Part shown: positions 19,278 to 26,802 of the stretch, in pieces
How positions within the stretch are numbered: the stretch's first letter is position 1
How the letters are laid out: each line of letters opens with the position of its first letter
Virus record (IMG/VR): IMGVR_UViG_3300031963_000793
Location: 1-26,930 of that record
From: a virus
Reading direction: 5' to 3' (one strand)
Length of the DNA: 26,930 nt
Notes under the pieces: generated by a model
Database searches by the model: none
Told to the model about the DNA's origin: nothing
What the model saw: the letters and a program-made list of their open reading frames with translations, nothing else
Program-made: the position numbers and the translations under genes

Positions 19278-20888
19278 ATGGCTTTCATAAAGACACATAC
19301 CCGCTGTGAGAAATGTGGCAGCAGTGATGGCTGTGCTATCAATAATGATAGATCAACCTACTGTTTTGTTTGTTCTGTATATACACCACCTGATGATGAG
19401 AAAGAATACACTGTGATTGATGTAGAAATTAAAGCGCCAGATATGTCGTTCCTCAAGAACTATGGCAATGGCAATGCTGTGTCTGTGGTCGATAGACGCA
19501 TTACTAAAACAACAATGGAACGCTTCGGTGTTGTTCGTGATGAGGATAAGTATTACTTTCCCTACTACGACAAAGACCTACAGCTTGTAGCTGCTAAGGT
19601 GAGAGGTGTGAAGGACAAGACCTTTGTTGCCAGTGGTGCATGGTCTAAGGGTACGCTGTTCGGACAGAACCTCTTTCCTACTGGTGGCAAGTACATCACC
19701 ATTGTTGAGGGTGAGTTCGATGCACTGGCTGCATACCAAATGACAGGTAGCAAATGGCCTGTCGTTAGCATTCGCAATGGTGCAGCATCGGCTGTCAAAG
19801 ACTGTCGTGCCAACTACGAATACTTGAACAGCTTCGACACCATTGTCGTTTGCTTTGATGGTGATGCTGCTGGTATCAAGGCCAGCAAAGAAGTGGCTGA
19901 GCTTTTCGGTAGCAAGTGCAAGGTGTTCAAGCCTGTTGCTGATCACAAGGATGCGTGTGATTGGCTTGCTGAAAGCAAAGAAGCAGCATTCGTTGATCGC
20001 TGGTGGAAGGCTGAGTCCTTTGTACCTGATGGCATCGTAGCTGGTAGTACGCTGTGGGATGTTGTGTGTACACCAATGGCACCAGCCGATTGCAACTACC
20101 CGTGGGCAGGGTTGAACGAGATTACCTATGGCATCCGCTTCGGTGAGCTTGTCACCGTCACTGCTGGCAGTGGCTTAGGTAAGAGTCAGGTGCTGCGTGA
20201 GGTGGTGTGGCATCTGTTGCAAAAGACGAAGGACAACATTGGCTTGATGTTCCTTGAAGAGAGTGTTCGCAAGACAGCGCTGTCGATGATGAGCTTGGCA
20301 GCTAACGCACCATTGCATCTACCTGATGCTGTTGTCTCCAATGAAGAGCGTGAACGAGCTTTTGCTGAAACACTTGGCACAGATCGGCTGTTCTTGTTTG
20401 ATCACTTTGGCAGCACATCAATTGAGAACATTGTCAATCGTGTACGCTACATGGCAAAGGGTATGGGATGCAAGTATGTATTCCTTGATCACCTGTCCAT
20501 CATTGTGTCAGCACAAGACAATGGTGATGAGCGCAAAGCCATTGATGAAATCATGACGAAGCTGCGTATGTTGGTACAAGAAACAAACATTGCCCTCATC
20601 ATTGTTAGTCACTTGAAACGACCAGCCAATGAAGGCCATGAGGAAGGTGCGCTTACATCATTGTCACAGCTTCGCGGCTCTGCCGCAATTGCACAGCTGT
20701 CAGACATGGTGATTGGTCTTGAGCGCAATGGACAATCTGAAGACCCTGTGATTCGCAACACCACTAAGGTGCGTGTGTTGAAGAATAGATACAGTGGACA
20801 GACAGGACCAGCCTGTCACTTGCATTACAACAAGCACACTGGTAGAATGTTGGAAGTTGAACCTGAACCTGATGGAGAATTGTTATGA
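19278..20888 (+). CDS. T7 gp4-like primase-helicase
   Basis: 536 residues from the ATG at 19278; the frame is open further upstream but overlaps the previous gene. Makes primers and unwinds DNA at the fork. Order: zinc-binding module (C10, C13, C29, C32), TOPRIM primase (VEGEFDALAAYQ with E144/E146, CFDGDAAGIK with D194/D196), then a RecA-type helicase with Walker A AGSGLGKS (296-303), Walker B YVFLDHL (D404), and SHLKRP with the arginine-rich SQLRGSAAIAQLSD. It is similar in size and layout to T7 gp4, though not identical in motif spacing. ATGA overlaps link it to the following gene. Confidence 0.93.
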   Translation: MAFIKTHTRCEKCGSSDGCAINNDRSTYCFVCSVYTPPDDEKEYTVIDVEIKAPDMSFLKNYGNGNAVSVVDRRITKTTMERFGVVRDEDKYYFPYYDKDLQLVAAKVRGVKDKTFVASGAWSKGTLFGQNLFPTGGKYITIVEGEFDALAAYQMTGSKWPVVSIRNGAASAVKDCRANYEYLNSFDTIVVCFDGDAAGIKASKEVAELFGSKCKVFKPVADHKDACDWLAESKEAAFVDRWWKAESFVPDGIVAGSTLWDVVCTPMAPADCNYPWAGLNEITYGIRFGELVTVTAGSGLGKSQVLREVVWHLLQKTKDNIGLMFLEESVRKTALSMMSLAANAPLHLPDAVVSNEERERAFAETLGTDRLFLFDHFGSTSIENIVNRVRYMAKGMGCKYVFLDHLSIIVSAQDNGDERKAIDEIMTKLRMLVQETNIALIIVSHLKRPANEGHEEGALTSLSQLRGSAAIAQLSDMVIGLERNGQSEDPVIRNTTKVRVLKNRYSGQTGPACHLHYNKHTGRMLEVEPEPDGELL

Positions 20889-21001
20889 GTGATTGCAAAC
20901 TGTCGGTAAATGTTGATAAGTGCCTACCAATTGAAACATTAAGGAACGAACATGAGCGAGATAGAAATCTATTGGCAAGCGATAAGAAAGAAGAGTCCTA
21001 G
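20885..21001 (+). CDS. Small protein, 38 aa
   Basis: Starts at an ATGA overlap with the primase and encodes 38 residues (SDCKLSVNVDKCLPIETLRN, then a charged EHERDRNLLASDKKEES tail). Its last 50 nt overlap the next gene in another frame. Supported by coupling and coverage only. Confidence 0.4.
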   Translation: MSDCKLSVNVDKCLPIETLRNEHERDRNLLASDKKEES

Positions 21002-21110
21002 ACCTTTACCAGAGTTTAAGAACCTACAACCAATGCACCAGCATATGATTATTCAAAGCGTCAACTTGTTACTAGCTGTCATCAATGGTGCATCTAATGA
21101 CATGGCTTGA
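20952..21110 (+). CDS. Small conserved-type protein, 52 aa
   Basis: 52 residues from the ATG at 20952, with AAGGAAC upstream at good spacing. SEIEIYWQAIRKKSPRPLPE and FKNLQPMHQHMIIQSVNLLL resemble a small helical phage protein family seen next to replication genes (pattern memory). Function unknown. The next gene starts inside its 3' end. Confidence 0.65.
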   Translation: MSEIEIYWQAIRKKSPRPLPEFKNLQPMHQHMIIQSVNLLLAVINGASNDMA

Positions 21111-21480
21111 TCGAACCCTGATAAGGGGTGACTTCCTTTGTCTGTGTACAACAGAGGCTGAGTTTGTAAAAGAACTTAAGCGAACAAAGGTGCCAACCCC
21201 GTGGCCTAAGTGGATTGACGATGACGCTCTTGCCATGACACACTATGTTGTCACAGCAAAAGGAAACAGGGTTAGCTTTGTATGTATTGCTGACAAAAAA
21301 CTGGATGGCATACCAACAGCGGGTCTGTTAGTACATGAGGCTGTACATGTGGTGCAGGAATACTTGAGATACATTGGTGAGGAATCACCAAGCATTGAGT
21401 TTCAAGCATATGCTATACAGGAAGTGAGCAATCATTTGATGTATGCTTATTCAGATAAACAATTAAAGAAGAGGAAATGA
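21097..21480 (+). CDS. Zincin-like (HExxH) metallopeptidase-type phage protein
   Basis: 127 residues. The start at 21097 (MTWLDRTL) matches the usual N-terminus of the family; an ATG at 21085 would add four residues. The motif LLVHEAVHVVQEYLRYIGEE contains HExxH, and SIEFQAYAIQEVSNHLM supplies a downstream glutamate in the manner of gluzincins. Related proteins are common in phages near replication genes; no substrate is known. Peptidase activity is inferred from the motif only. It overlaps the preceding gene by 14 nt and ends 1 nt before the polymerase start. Confidence 0.8.
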   Translation: MTWLDRTLIRGDFLCLCTTEAEFVKELKRTKVPTPWPKWIDDDALAMTHYVVTAKGNRVSFVCIADKKLDGIPTAGLLVHEAVHVVQEYLRYIGEESPSIEFQAYAIQEVSNHLMYAYSDKQLKKRK

Positions 21481-21481
21481 A

Positions 21482-23542
21482 ATGGATTGGGTATACGATA
21501 TTGAAACATACCCTAACTGCTTCACCTTCACAGCCATCTGTGCAGACAACTCACGCACTCATGTGTACGAATGCTCATCACGAAAGAATGATGTGTCGCA
21601 ATTGTTTGAGTTCTTAGATATGTTGCATGACAAGAAGCACAGGATGGTTGGCTTCAACAACAAGGGCTTTGACTATCCAGTGTTGCATGAGTTGCTTGAA
21701 GTGAGGGCTAAAGCTGTCACAGTGTCGGGCAAGGCTGTTGCCAAGAAAGCATACAAGGTTGCACAAGACCTCATCTCTGTACAAGCTGAGCATAACAATG
21801 CTCGTTTAAAAGAGCATATAAAGCAGATAGATCTATTTAAGATACATCACTTCGACAACAAGGCACGAGCCACTAGTCTGAAGATGATTGAATTTAACAT
21901 GAAGTCTGACAGCATTGAGGACTTGCCATTCCCTGTTGGCACTGAGCTTACTGACAGTGAGATTGATGTGTTGCTTAAATACAACATGCATGATGTAGTG
22001 AAGACGCTCGACTTCTATAACATCTCATTGAATCTCATCCGCTTTCGTGATGAGTTGTCGAAGAAGTATAAGCGTGACTTCACCAATCACAATGATACAA
22101 AGATCGGCAAAGACTACTTCATCATGCAGCTTGAGAAGACAATGCCAGACTCATGCTACAAGAAAGACAGTACTGGTAAGAAGGTTATTAACCAGACTAA
22201 GCGTCCATTGATTGCCATCAAAGACTGCTTGTTTAGTTACTATGACTTCCAACGACCAGAGTTTAAGGCAATCTTTGAATGGTTCAAGAAGCAGACCATC
22301 ACTGAAACTAAGGGTGTGTTCTCTGACATTGCAGAAGACAAGCTTGAGCGAGTGGCGATGTTTGCTGACATGAACATCATGCGTAAGAAGTTTAAGACAG
22401 AGCAGATAGACGAAGAGCTTGCTGTGTTCAAAGCTGCTTACCCTGCTGGCTGGATTGATAAGGTGGAGTTGAAGGCCAAGAAGAAAGGCCAGCCTGTCTA
22501 TTCCTACTGGTACTGCTGGCATGAAGCTGAGACATTGAATGTCATGGTTGATGGCTTTCGCTTTGACTTCGGCACTGGTGGTATTCATGGCAGCTTGTCA
22601 TCATGCATCGTAGCTGAGAGCGATACTCACCAGCTTATTGATGCTGATGTTAGCTCTATGTATCCGAACATTGCCATTGCCAACAGGGTGTATCCAGAAC
22701 ATCTCACTGACAGGTTCTGTGACATCTACAAGGATGTGTACGAGCAGCGTAAGAGCTACCCCAAGGCTAGTGCTGAAAACGCCATGCTGAAGCTGGCATT
22801 GAATGGTGTGTATGGTGACAGCAACAACCAGTACAGCCCCTTCTATGACCCTCAATACACCATGACCATCACTATCAACGGACAGCTTAGCCTGTGCCTG
22901 TTGGCTGAGAAGCTGTTGACTATTGAGGGATTGTCGCTGGTGCAGGTCAATACCGATGGTGTCACTGTGTTGTGTCCACGCAACATGATGGACAGGTACA
23001 ACACCATCTGTGAAGCATGGCAGCAGCAGGTAGGATTGCAGCTTGAGTATGCCAACTATTCAAAGATGATTATCCGTGATGTGAATAACTACCTTGCCTT
23101 CTACACCGATGGTAAAGTTAAACGCAAGGGAGCATATCAGTATGAAGGATTGGGATGGCATCAAAACCAAGGTGGATTAGTCATCCCTATGGCAGCTGAA
23201 GCAAACATGATTTATGGTACAGACATTAAAGATTTTGTACAAAACCATAAAGACATGTACAATTTCATGCTGAGAACAAAGGTGCCACGCAATAGCAAGC
23301 TTATGCTGGTGATGGATGATGGTACTGAAATACAACAGCAAAACATTTGTCGTTACTACGCTTGCAAAGATGGTGGTAAGCTGGTTAAAATCATGCCAGC
23401 ATTGATTGAGGGTGGTGAAGATAGAAGGTTGTCAATTGACAGCAGCTGGAATGTTAAGACATGCAACAACATCAAAGACTTCGGCAATGATATTGACTAC
23501 GATTATTACATTGCAGAAGCTGAGAAGCTTGTTGTACAATAG
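21482..23542 (+). CDS. DNA polymerase, family B type
   Basis: 686 residues; the replicative polymerase. The 3'-5' exonuclease region has motif I YDIETYPN (D6, E8), motif II GFNNKGFDYPVL (59-67), and motif III YNMHDVVKTL (Y167, D171). The polymerase region has FGTGGIHGSL (YxGG-like), motif A DADVSSMYPNIAI (D389, Y394), motif B MLKLALNGVYGDS (K437, N441, Y444), and motif C VQVNTDGVTV. Motif C reads NTDG where DTDS is usual: the first Asp is Asn, while the second (D492), the one aligning with the metal-binding Asp, is kept. The AAGAGGAAATGA before the start is a good RBS. T7-like primase beside a B-type polymerase is a mixed replisome. Confidence 0.9.
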   Translation: MDWVYDIETYPNCFTFTAICADNSRTHVYECSSRKNDVSQLFEFLDMLHDKKHRMVGFNNKGFDYPVLHELLEVRAKAVTVSGKAVAKKAYKVAQDLISVQAEHNNARLKEHIKQIDLFKIHHFDNKARATSLKMIEFNMKSDSIEDLPFPVGTELTDSEIDVLLKYNMHDVVKTLDFYNISLNLIRFRDELSKKYKRDFTNHNDTKIGKDYFIMQLEKTMPDSCYKKDSTGKKVINQTKRPLIAIKDCLFSYYDFQRPEFKAIFEWFKKQTITETKGVFSDIAEDKLERVAMFADMNIMRKKFKTEQIDEELAVFKAAYPAGWIDKVELKAKKKGQPVYSYWYCWHEAETLNVMVDGFRFDFGTGGIHGSLSSCIVAESDTHQLIDADVSSMYPNIAIANRVYPEHLTDRFCDIYKDVYEQRKSYPKASAENAMLKLALNGVYGDSNNQYSPFYDPQYTMTITINGQLSLCLLAEKLLTIEGLSLVQVNTDGVTVLCPRNMMDRYNTICEAWQQQVGLQLEYANYSKMIIRDVNNYLAFYTDGKVKRKGAYQYEGLGWHQNQGGLVIPMAAEANMIYGTDIKDFVQNHKDMYNFMLRTKVPRNSKLMLVMDDGTEIQQQNICRYYACKDGGKLVKIMPALIEGGEDRRLSIDSSWNVKTCNNIKDFGNDIDYDYYIAEAEKLVVQ

Positions 23543-23548
23543 GGTTTT

Positions 23549-23600
23549 CTTCTTTAGTAAAAGAAGCGGCATAGGTAGCCTCGTTAGTGCTACTGTTTTT
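23549..23600 (+). terminator. Two consecutive stem-loops between polymerase and SSB genes
   Basis: CTTCTTT-AGTA-AAAGAAG (23549-23566, perfect 7-bp stem) is followed by GTAGC...GCTAC (23575-23593) and a TGTTTTT run ending at 23600. The second looks like a weak intrinsic terminator or attenuator in an otherwise gap-free operon. Partial termination here would lower SSB expression relative to polymerase, or the stems may stabilise the upstream mRNA. Confidence 0.45.
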
Positions 23601-23614
23601 AAAAAGGAAATGAT

Positions 23615-24028
23615 ATGACTGAAGAAGTTAAAGCTATCAAGATTAAAGCAGATGTGTTCTGGTGTCAGCATGACAAGATCAATGAGATGAGCGGAAAGTT
23701 CCAACTTAACCTGTGCAACCTCTCTGATGCAGCAGCCGCTGCGTTTGAACAGATGGGTATCAGTGTGCAGATCGGTGAAGACAAGAAAGCCGACATGGGT
23801 AAATACATCACATGTAAATCTGAGAAGCCTATTCGGGTATACGATACAGATGGTGATGAGATTACTGGACAGATCGGTAATGGCAGCAAGTGTAAAGCTC
23901 TGGTCGGCAGCTACGATTGGACATATAAAAACAAGAAAGGCGTTAGCCCTTCCCTGCGTAAGCTTATCATCACTGACTTGGTTGAGTATGCTGTTGGTGG
24001 TGATCTCGATGATGATGACATCTTGTGA
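23615..24028 (+). CDS. Single-stranded DNA-binding protein, T7 gp2.5-like
   Basis: 137 residues. ADVFWCQHDKINEMSGKFQL, YITCKSEKPIRVYDTDGDEI, and ALVGSYDWTYKNKKGVSPSL match the gp2.5/DUF2815-type SSB proteins of phages, and the C-terminus GGDLDDDDIL is the acidic tail that contacts polymerase and primase-helicase. Expected role: protect ssDNA and coordinate the replisome. AAGGAAA 5 nt before the ATG is a strong RBS, preceded by the two stem-loops described at 23549-23600. Confidence 0.88.
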   Translation: MTEEVKAIKIKADVFWCQHDKINEMSGKFQLNLCNLSDAAAAAFEQMGISVQIGEDKKADMGKYITCKSEKPIRVYDTDGDEITGQIGNGSKCKALVGSYDWTYKNKKGVSPSLRKLIITDLVEYAVGGDLDDDDIL

Positions 24029-24034
24029 TTGGTA

Positions 24035-24742
24035 ATGACAATAGCACTGATTGACAGTGACATTGTTGCCTACCGCATAGCATTCGCATGCGAGAATGAA
24101 AATGAAGTCACTGCTAGGCGTAGGCTTGATAGTTACTTAACAGACATTCTTGTATGCGGTGTTGACAGCACATATCCTGATTGCTTCGTAGATAGTTGGC
24201 AATTGTTTCTCACTGGAAAGAATAACTTCCGGTATGACATTGCAACAACAGCGGTCTACAAAGGAAATAGGATTGCCCCAAAGCCTGAACATTTGCCAGC
24301 ATTACGCAAGCATATGATAGAGGAATGGGGCGCTTGTGTTTCTGAAGGGCAAGAAGCTGACGATGATGTTGCTATTGCTGGCACTGAGCATGGTGATAGT
24401 GGCATCATGGTGTCATTGGATAAGGACATTGATCAAGTAGCAGGGTGGCACTACAACTTCGTAAAGAAGCAGGGCTACTATGTAAGTGAAGCAGAAGGCT
24501 TATTCAAACTATACTGTCAGATATTGACAGGAGATACAGCAGATAACATCATCGGTATCAAAGGTGTTGGTCCTGTAAAGGCTAACAAAATACTCAGTGA
24601 TTGTGTCTATGAATACGACATGTACTGTCGTTGTGTAGAAGCATATGATGGTAATGAAGATCGTGTAATTGAGAATGCTCGATTACTTTATTTACGCAGA
24701 ACAAAGGACGAACCTTTATGGAACCCACCAGAGAAGACATGA
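24035..24742 (+). CDS. 5'-3' exonuclease / flap nuclease (T7 gp6-like)
   Basis: 235 residues from the ATG at 24035. Acidic metal-binding positions: ALIDSDIVAYR near the N-terminus, EGQEADDDVAIAG, and SLDKDIDQVAGWHYN, followed by TGDTADNIIGIKGVGPVKAN, the helix-3-turn-helix of FEN nucleases. It removes RNA primers or resects DNA during replication or recombination. It lies six bases after the SSB stop. The RBS is weak, so translation may depend on coupling to ssb. Confidence 0.9.
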   Translation: MTIALIDSDIVAYRIAFACENENEVTARRRLDSYLTDILVCGVDSTYPDCFVDSWQLFLTGKNNFRYDIATTAVYKGNRIAPKPEHLPALRKHMIEEWGACVSEGQEADDDVAIAGTEHGDSGIMVSLDKDIDQVAGWHYNFVKKQGYYVSEAEGLFKLYCQILTGDTADNIIGIKGVGPVKANKILSDCVYEYDMYCRCVEAYDGNEDRVIENARLLYLRRTKDEPLWNPPEKT

Positions 24743-25062
24743 AACCAAATGATGTGGCGATGATACTGCGTCCAATCATTGTAGAAGGCGAAGAATGGGA
24801 TGGAGGTTTTGAAGTATTGATTGCTGGTATTGGACCTATAACAATGCCAGAAGATAGCATCCGTGAGTTGATCAGCATGGCAATGTTGGTAGCCACTACT
24901 ATCCCTATGATGGAGAGTGATTCAGAGCTTACAGAAAAGATCATGATTGAGTGCGCTAAGGTGTACGGTGATGCTGATGATGTTGATATTCAAACTATGA
25001 TAGCTACAGAGGAAGGTTTGTCACTCACTGTTAATAGCAAAACAGTTGGAGGTATGCAATGA
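24718..25062 (+). CDS. Hypothetical acidic protein, 114 aa
   Basis: 114 residues from 24718, where AAAGGA lies at good spacing; 24739 (ATGA overlap) is an alternative start that removes seven residues. Acidic; contains ILRPIIVEGEEWDGGFEVLI and ELISMAMLVATTIPMMESD. No function assigned. Overlaps the exonuclease by 25 nt and the next gene by 4 nt. Confidence 0.65.
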   Translation: MEPTREDMKPNDVAMILRPIIVEGEEWDGGFEVLIAGIGPITMPEDSIRELISMAMLVATTIPMMESDSELTEKIMIECAKVYGDADDVDIQTMIATEEGLSLTVNSKTVGGMQ

Positions 25063-25562
25063 GGAATAGTTGCAATGGTTGTTTCTATCTAAACCAAGTG
25101 AGAGAAGAGGAGCCTTGTTACACCTGTCATAACTATTGCAACTGGGTTGCCAAAGACTTTTTAGCTAGCGTTCCTGATACACATGTTGGCAAGACTATTT
25201 TTTCTGAACGACAACAGGAAATTAAGGGTCACACTTACGATTCTTTGAGATACGCAACTAAGGCTGGTGTTAAGTTTGATCAGGACAAACCTCAATGGAC
25301 TCTGGTTCCTTTCAAAGCCCTTGACGAAGTGGTGAAGGTGCTGACCATTGGTGCAAGGAAGTATGCTCCTGACAACTGGAAGAAGGTGCCTAACGCACGG
25401 CAGCGCTACATTGATGCAGCGTTCCGTCACATGTCAGCATACGCCAGTGGTGAGAAGCTTGATGCTGAGACAGGTAAGAGCCATCTGGCACACGCTATGT
25501 GCTGCTTGCTATTCTTGCTGGCGTTTGATCTGGATAAAACTTTGGAGAAAACTAATGGCTAA
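25059..25562 (+). CDS. MazG-like dNTP pyrophosphohydrolase family protein (DUF5664 type)
   Basis: 167 residues. The C-terminal ~100 residues (GVKFDQDKPQWTLVPFKALD, then EVVKVLTIGARKYAPDNWKK and HLAHAMCCLLFLLAFDLD) match the dATP/dGTP diphosphohydrolase (MazG/MazZ-like) fold, with E/D/H metal-binding residues in the helices. Related proteins adjust nucleotide pools for phage DNA. The N-terminus has an added cysteine cluster (C5, C8, C20, C23, C27) that could bind zinc. ATGA overlap with the previous gene; overlaps the next. Enzyme substrate unknown. Confidence 0.82.
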   Translation: MRNSCNGCFYLNQVREEEPCYTCHNYCNWVAKDFLASVPDTHVGKTIFSERQQEIKGHTYDSLRYATKAGVKFDQDKPQWTLVPFKALDEVVKVLTIGARKYAPDNWKKVPNARQRYIDAAFRHMSAYASGEKLDAETGKSHLAHAMCCLLFLLAFDLDKTLEKTNG

Positions 25563-25728
25563 AGCTACTGTCACTGTTGAGTTTCATGTAGATGTAGATG
25601 ATCTTGGTGCTGCTTACAGCAATGAGGATTATCTCATTGAAGAAATTAAAGATCAGATATCTTACGGGCTGTACAGGTTTGATGCTCAGGAGGTTATGTT
25701 TACCCGTGTTGATATTGAAGGACTATGA
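25555..25728 (+). CDS. Hypothetical acidic protein, 57 aa
   Basis: 57 residues from the ATG at 25555 with GGAG upstream; a longer frame covers the previous gene and is not used. Beta strand (ATVTVEFHVDVDD) then an acidic helix (NEDYLIEEIKDQISYGLYRF). No function known. Joined to both neighbours by short overlaps. Confidence 0.65.
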   Translation: MAKATVTVEFHVDVDDLGAAYSNEDYLIEEIKDQISYGLYRFDAQEVMFTRVDIEGL

Positions 25729-25916
25729 TGGAAAACATTGTTATCCATTTAGCCAGTAATGGTTTCATCGTCACATACAACGAAGAGTTTTCTCAACAAG
25801 ACTACATTGCATACGACATTACAGAAGTTTGCGAGATTGTTCGTGACATCTTACGGGCAGCAACATACAATGTTGACATGTCTAATGTTGTAACAAACAC
25901 TGTGCCAAATGCATAA
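25725..25916 (+). CDS. Hypothetical protein, 63 aa
   Basis: 63 residues with two adjacent ATGs (25725, 25728). Opens MENIVIHLASNGFIVTYNEE and continues with a helix (ITEVCEIVRDILRAATY). Overlaps the preceding stop and the HNH gene start. No family recognised. Confidence 0.6.
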   Translation: MMENIVIHLASNGFIVTYNEEFSQQDYIAYDITEVCEIVRDILRAATYNVDMSNVVTNTVPNA

Positions 25917-26277
25917 CTCCGGTGAATGGACTGACGCGAGGTTCCGAAGCTTCATCACTTCGGCGCTTCGTGCTGCGTCCAGACGCTGGCCTCCTAAGTA
26001 CAAGTCTTTGAAAGAAGCCTTTGTCGGTAAGAAGGTTAATGCAAAAACTGGTAAGATTGCAATGCACTATAAGTGCGTTACCTGTGATGGCATCTTTGTT
26101 GCTGCTGATGTACAGGTAGACCACATCTACCCTGTCGTTGACCCTAAGAAGGGCTTCATCAGTTGGGATGTGTACATCACTAGAATGTTCTGTGAGATTG
26201 ATGGGCTTCAAGTGATGTGCAAACCTTGCCATAAAGAGAAAACTACCCAAGAAAAACTTGAAAGGAAAATGAAATGA
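25909..26277 (+). CDS. HNH endonuclease
   Basis: 122 residues. The HNH core is HYKCVTCDGIFVAADVQVDH (C56, C59 zinc ligands; D71-H72 catalytic) followed by DGLQVMCKPCHKEKTTQE (C104, C107; H108). The residue usually Asn in the N position appears replaced in the GLQ turn. It may act in packaging, recombination or as a free-standing homing-type nuclease. No intron or insertion is visible, and the gene fits the operon by overlap at both ends. It ends RKMK, encoded by the AAGGAAAATGAAATGAA cassette. Confidence 0.9.
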   Translation: MHNSGEWTDARFRSFITSALRAASRRWPPKYKSLKEAFVGKKVNAKTGKIAMHYKCVTCDGIFVAADVQVDHIYPVVDPKKGFISWDVYITRMFCEIDGLQVMCKPCHKEKTTQEKLERKMK

Positions 26278-26450
26278 ACTTTCTACCATTGCTTGCCCTG
26301 CTATTTATTGGGCTTAAACTTACAAACTATATTGATTGGAGTTGGTGGTTAATAACGGCTCCGTTGTATGTGCCAGCAATCATTGCTATACTTGCGTTGA
26401 TAGGTGGACTTGTTGCAGGTGGTAAACTAAGTATAAGGAAAATGAAATGA
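26274..26450 (+). CDS. Two-pass small membrane protein (Tmemb_185A / 'Fragile-X-F'-like)
   Basis: 58 residues from the ATG at 26274. LLALLFIGLKLTNYIDWSWW and VPAIIAILALIGGLVAGGKL are two transmembrane segments with a WSWW turn. This is the pattern of small phage membrane proteins that databases label Tmemb_185A-like. Function unknown. ATGA overlap with the HNH gene; ends RKMK in the same cassette that ends HNH. Confidence 0.75.
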   Translation: MNFLPLLALLFIGLKLTNYIDWSWWLITAPLYVPAIIAILALIGGLVAGGKLSIRKMK

Positions 26451-26677
26451 AAATCACAGTTGAATCTATTAAAGAGAACGAAGACGGGTCTGCTGATTGC
26501 AACATCTATCTTGATGAAGATGCTAAAGAATTTCTAATCAGATACGCCATCATTGCTTGCCTAACAGAGGCTATTGAGAATGGCAGAAAAGCAACCCCTC
26601 CTGTTGCAGAAACAATACAGGATGAAAATAAAGAAAGCAAGGGTGATGAATCAGGTATAACTACTGTTTCTAATTAG
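26447..26677 (+). CDS. Hypothetical acidic protein, 76 aa
   Basis: 76 residues; KITVESIKENEDGSADCNIY then LDEDAKEFLIRYAIIACLTE and a polar, acidic tail. Two beta strands and a hydrophobic helix suggest a small alpha/beta protein. Starts by ATGA overlap behind AAGGAAA. Its TAG stop (26675-26677) directly abuts the tRNA gene. Confidence 0.65.
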   Translation: MKITVESIKENEDGSADCNIYLDEDAKEFLIRYAIIACLTEAIENGRKATPPVAETIQDENKESKGDESGITTVSN

Positions 26678-26753
26678 CGCGGGTTACGTCAGTGGTCAGA
26701 CTATTAGGCTCATAACCTAAAGGACGGAGGTTCGAATCCTTCACCCGCAACCA
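26678..26753 (+). tRNA. Initiator-type tRNA-Met (CAU), C1xA72
   Basis: 76 nt with CCA encoded. The acceptor stem is CGCGGGT / ACCCGCA: the first pair is C1xA72, the mismatch specific to bacterial initiator tRNA-fMet. The anticodon loop is CTCATAA and the stem TTAGG/CCTAA. The D-stem has G11-C24 (purine-pyrimidine as in initiators), and the T-arm GGAGG TTCGAAT CCTTC is normal apart from one G-U. Only two of the three anticodon-stem G-C pairs typical of fMet are kept (A29-U41). Its 5' end follows the stop codon of the preceding gene without a gap. Confidence 0.92.
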
Positions 26754-26763
26754 CTTCATCAAC

Positions 26764-26783
26764 AGGGGCTTCGGCCCCTTTTT
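26764..26783 (+). terminator. Intrinsic terminator with UUCG tetraloop
   Basis: AGGGGC-TTCG-GCCCCT stem (26764-26779) followed by a T-run ending at 26783. It lies 10 bp after the tRNA and should end the replication-operon transcript. Confidence 0.92.
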
Positions 26784-26802
26784 CACCCGCCTGAATAGGA
26801 AC

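Noticed and set aside
22151-22588. 145-codon minus-strand open frame opposite the polymerase
   Set aside because: Antisense shadow of a gene with conserved polymerase motifs.
25059-25562. Evidence for a 2-aminoadenine (Z) genome
   Set aside because: The MazG-like gene alone is insufficient; no PurZ-like or specialised polymerase gene is seen in the window.
26678-26753. tRNA as an integrase att site
   Set aside because: It is a complete phage-borne tRNA inside the replication operon, 10 kb from the integrase, with no duplicated 3' segment found in the window.
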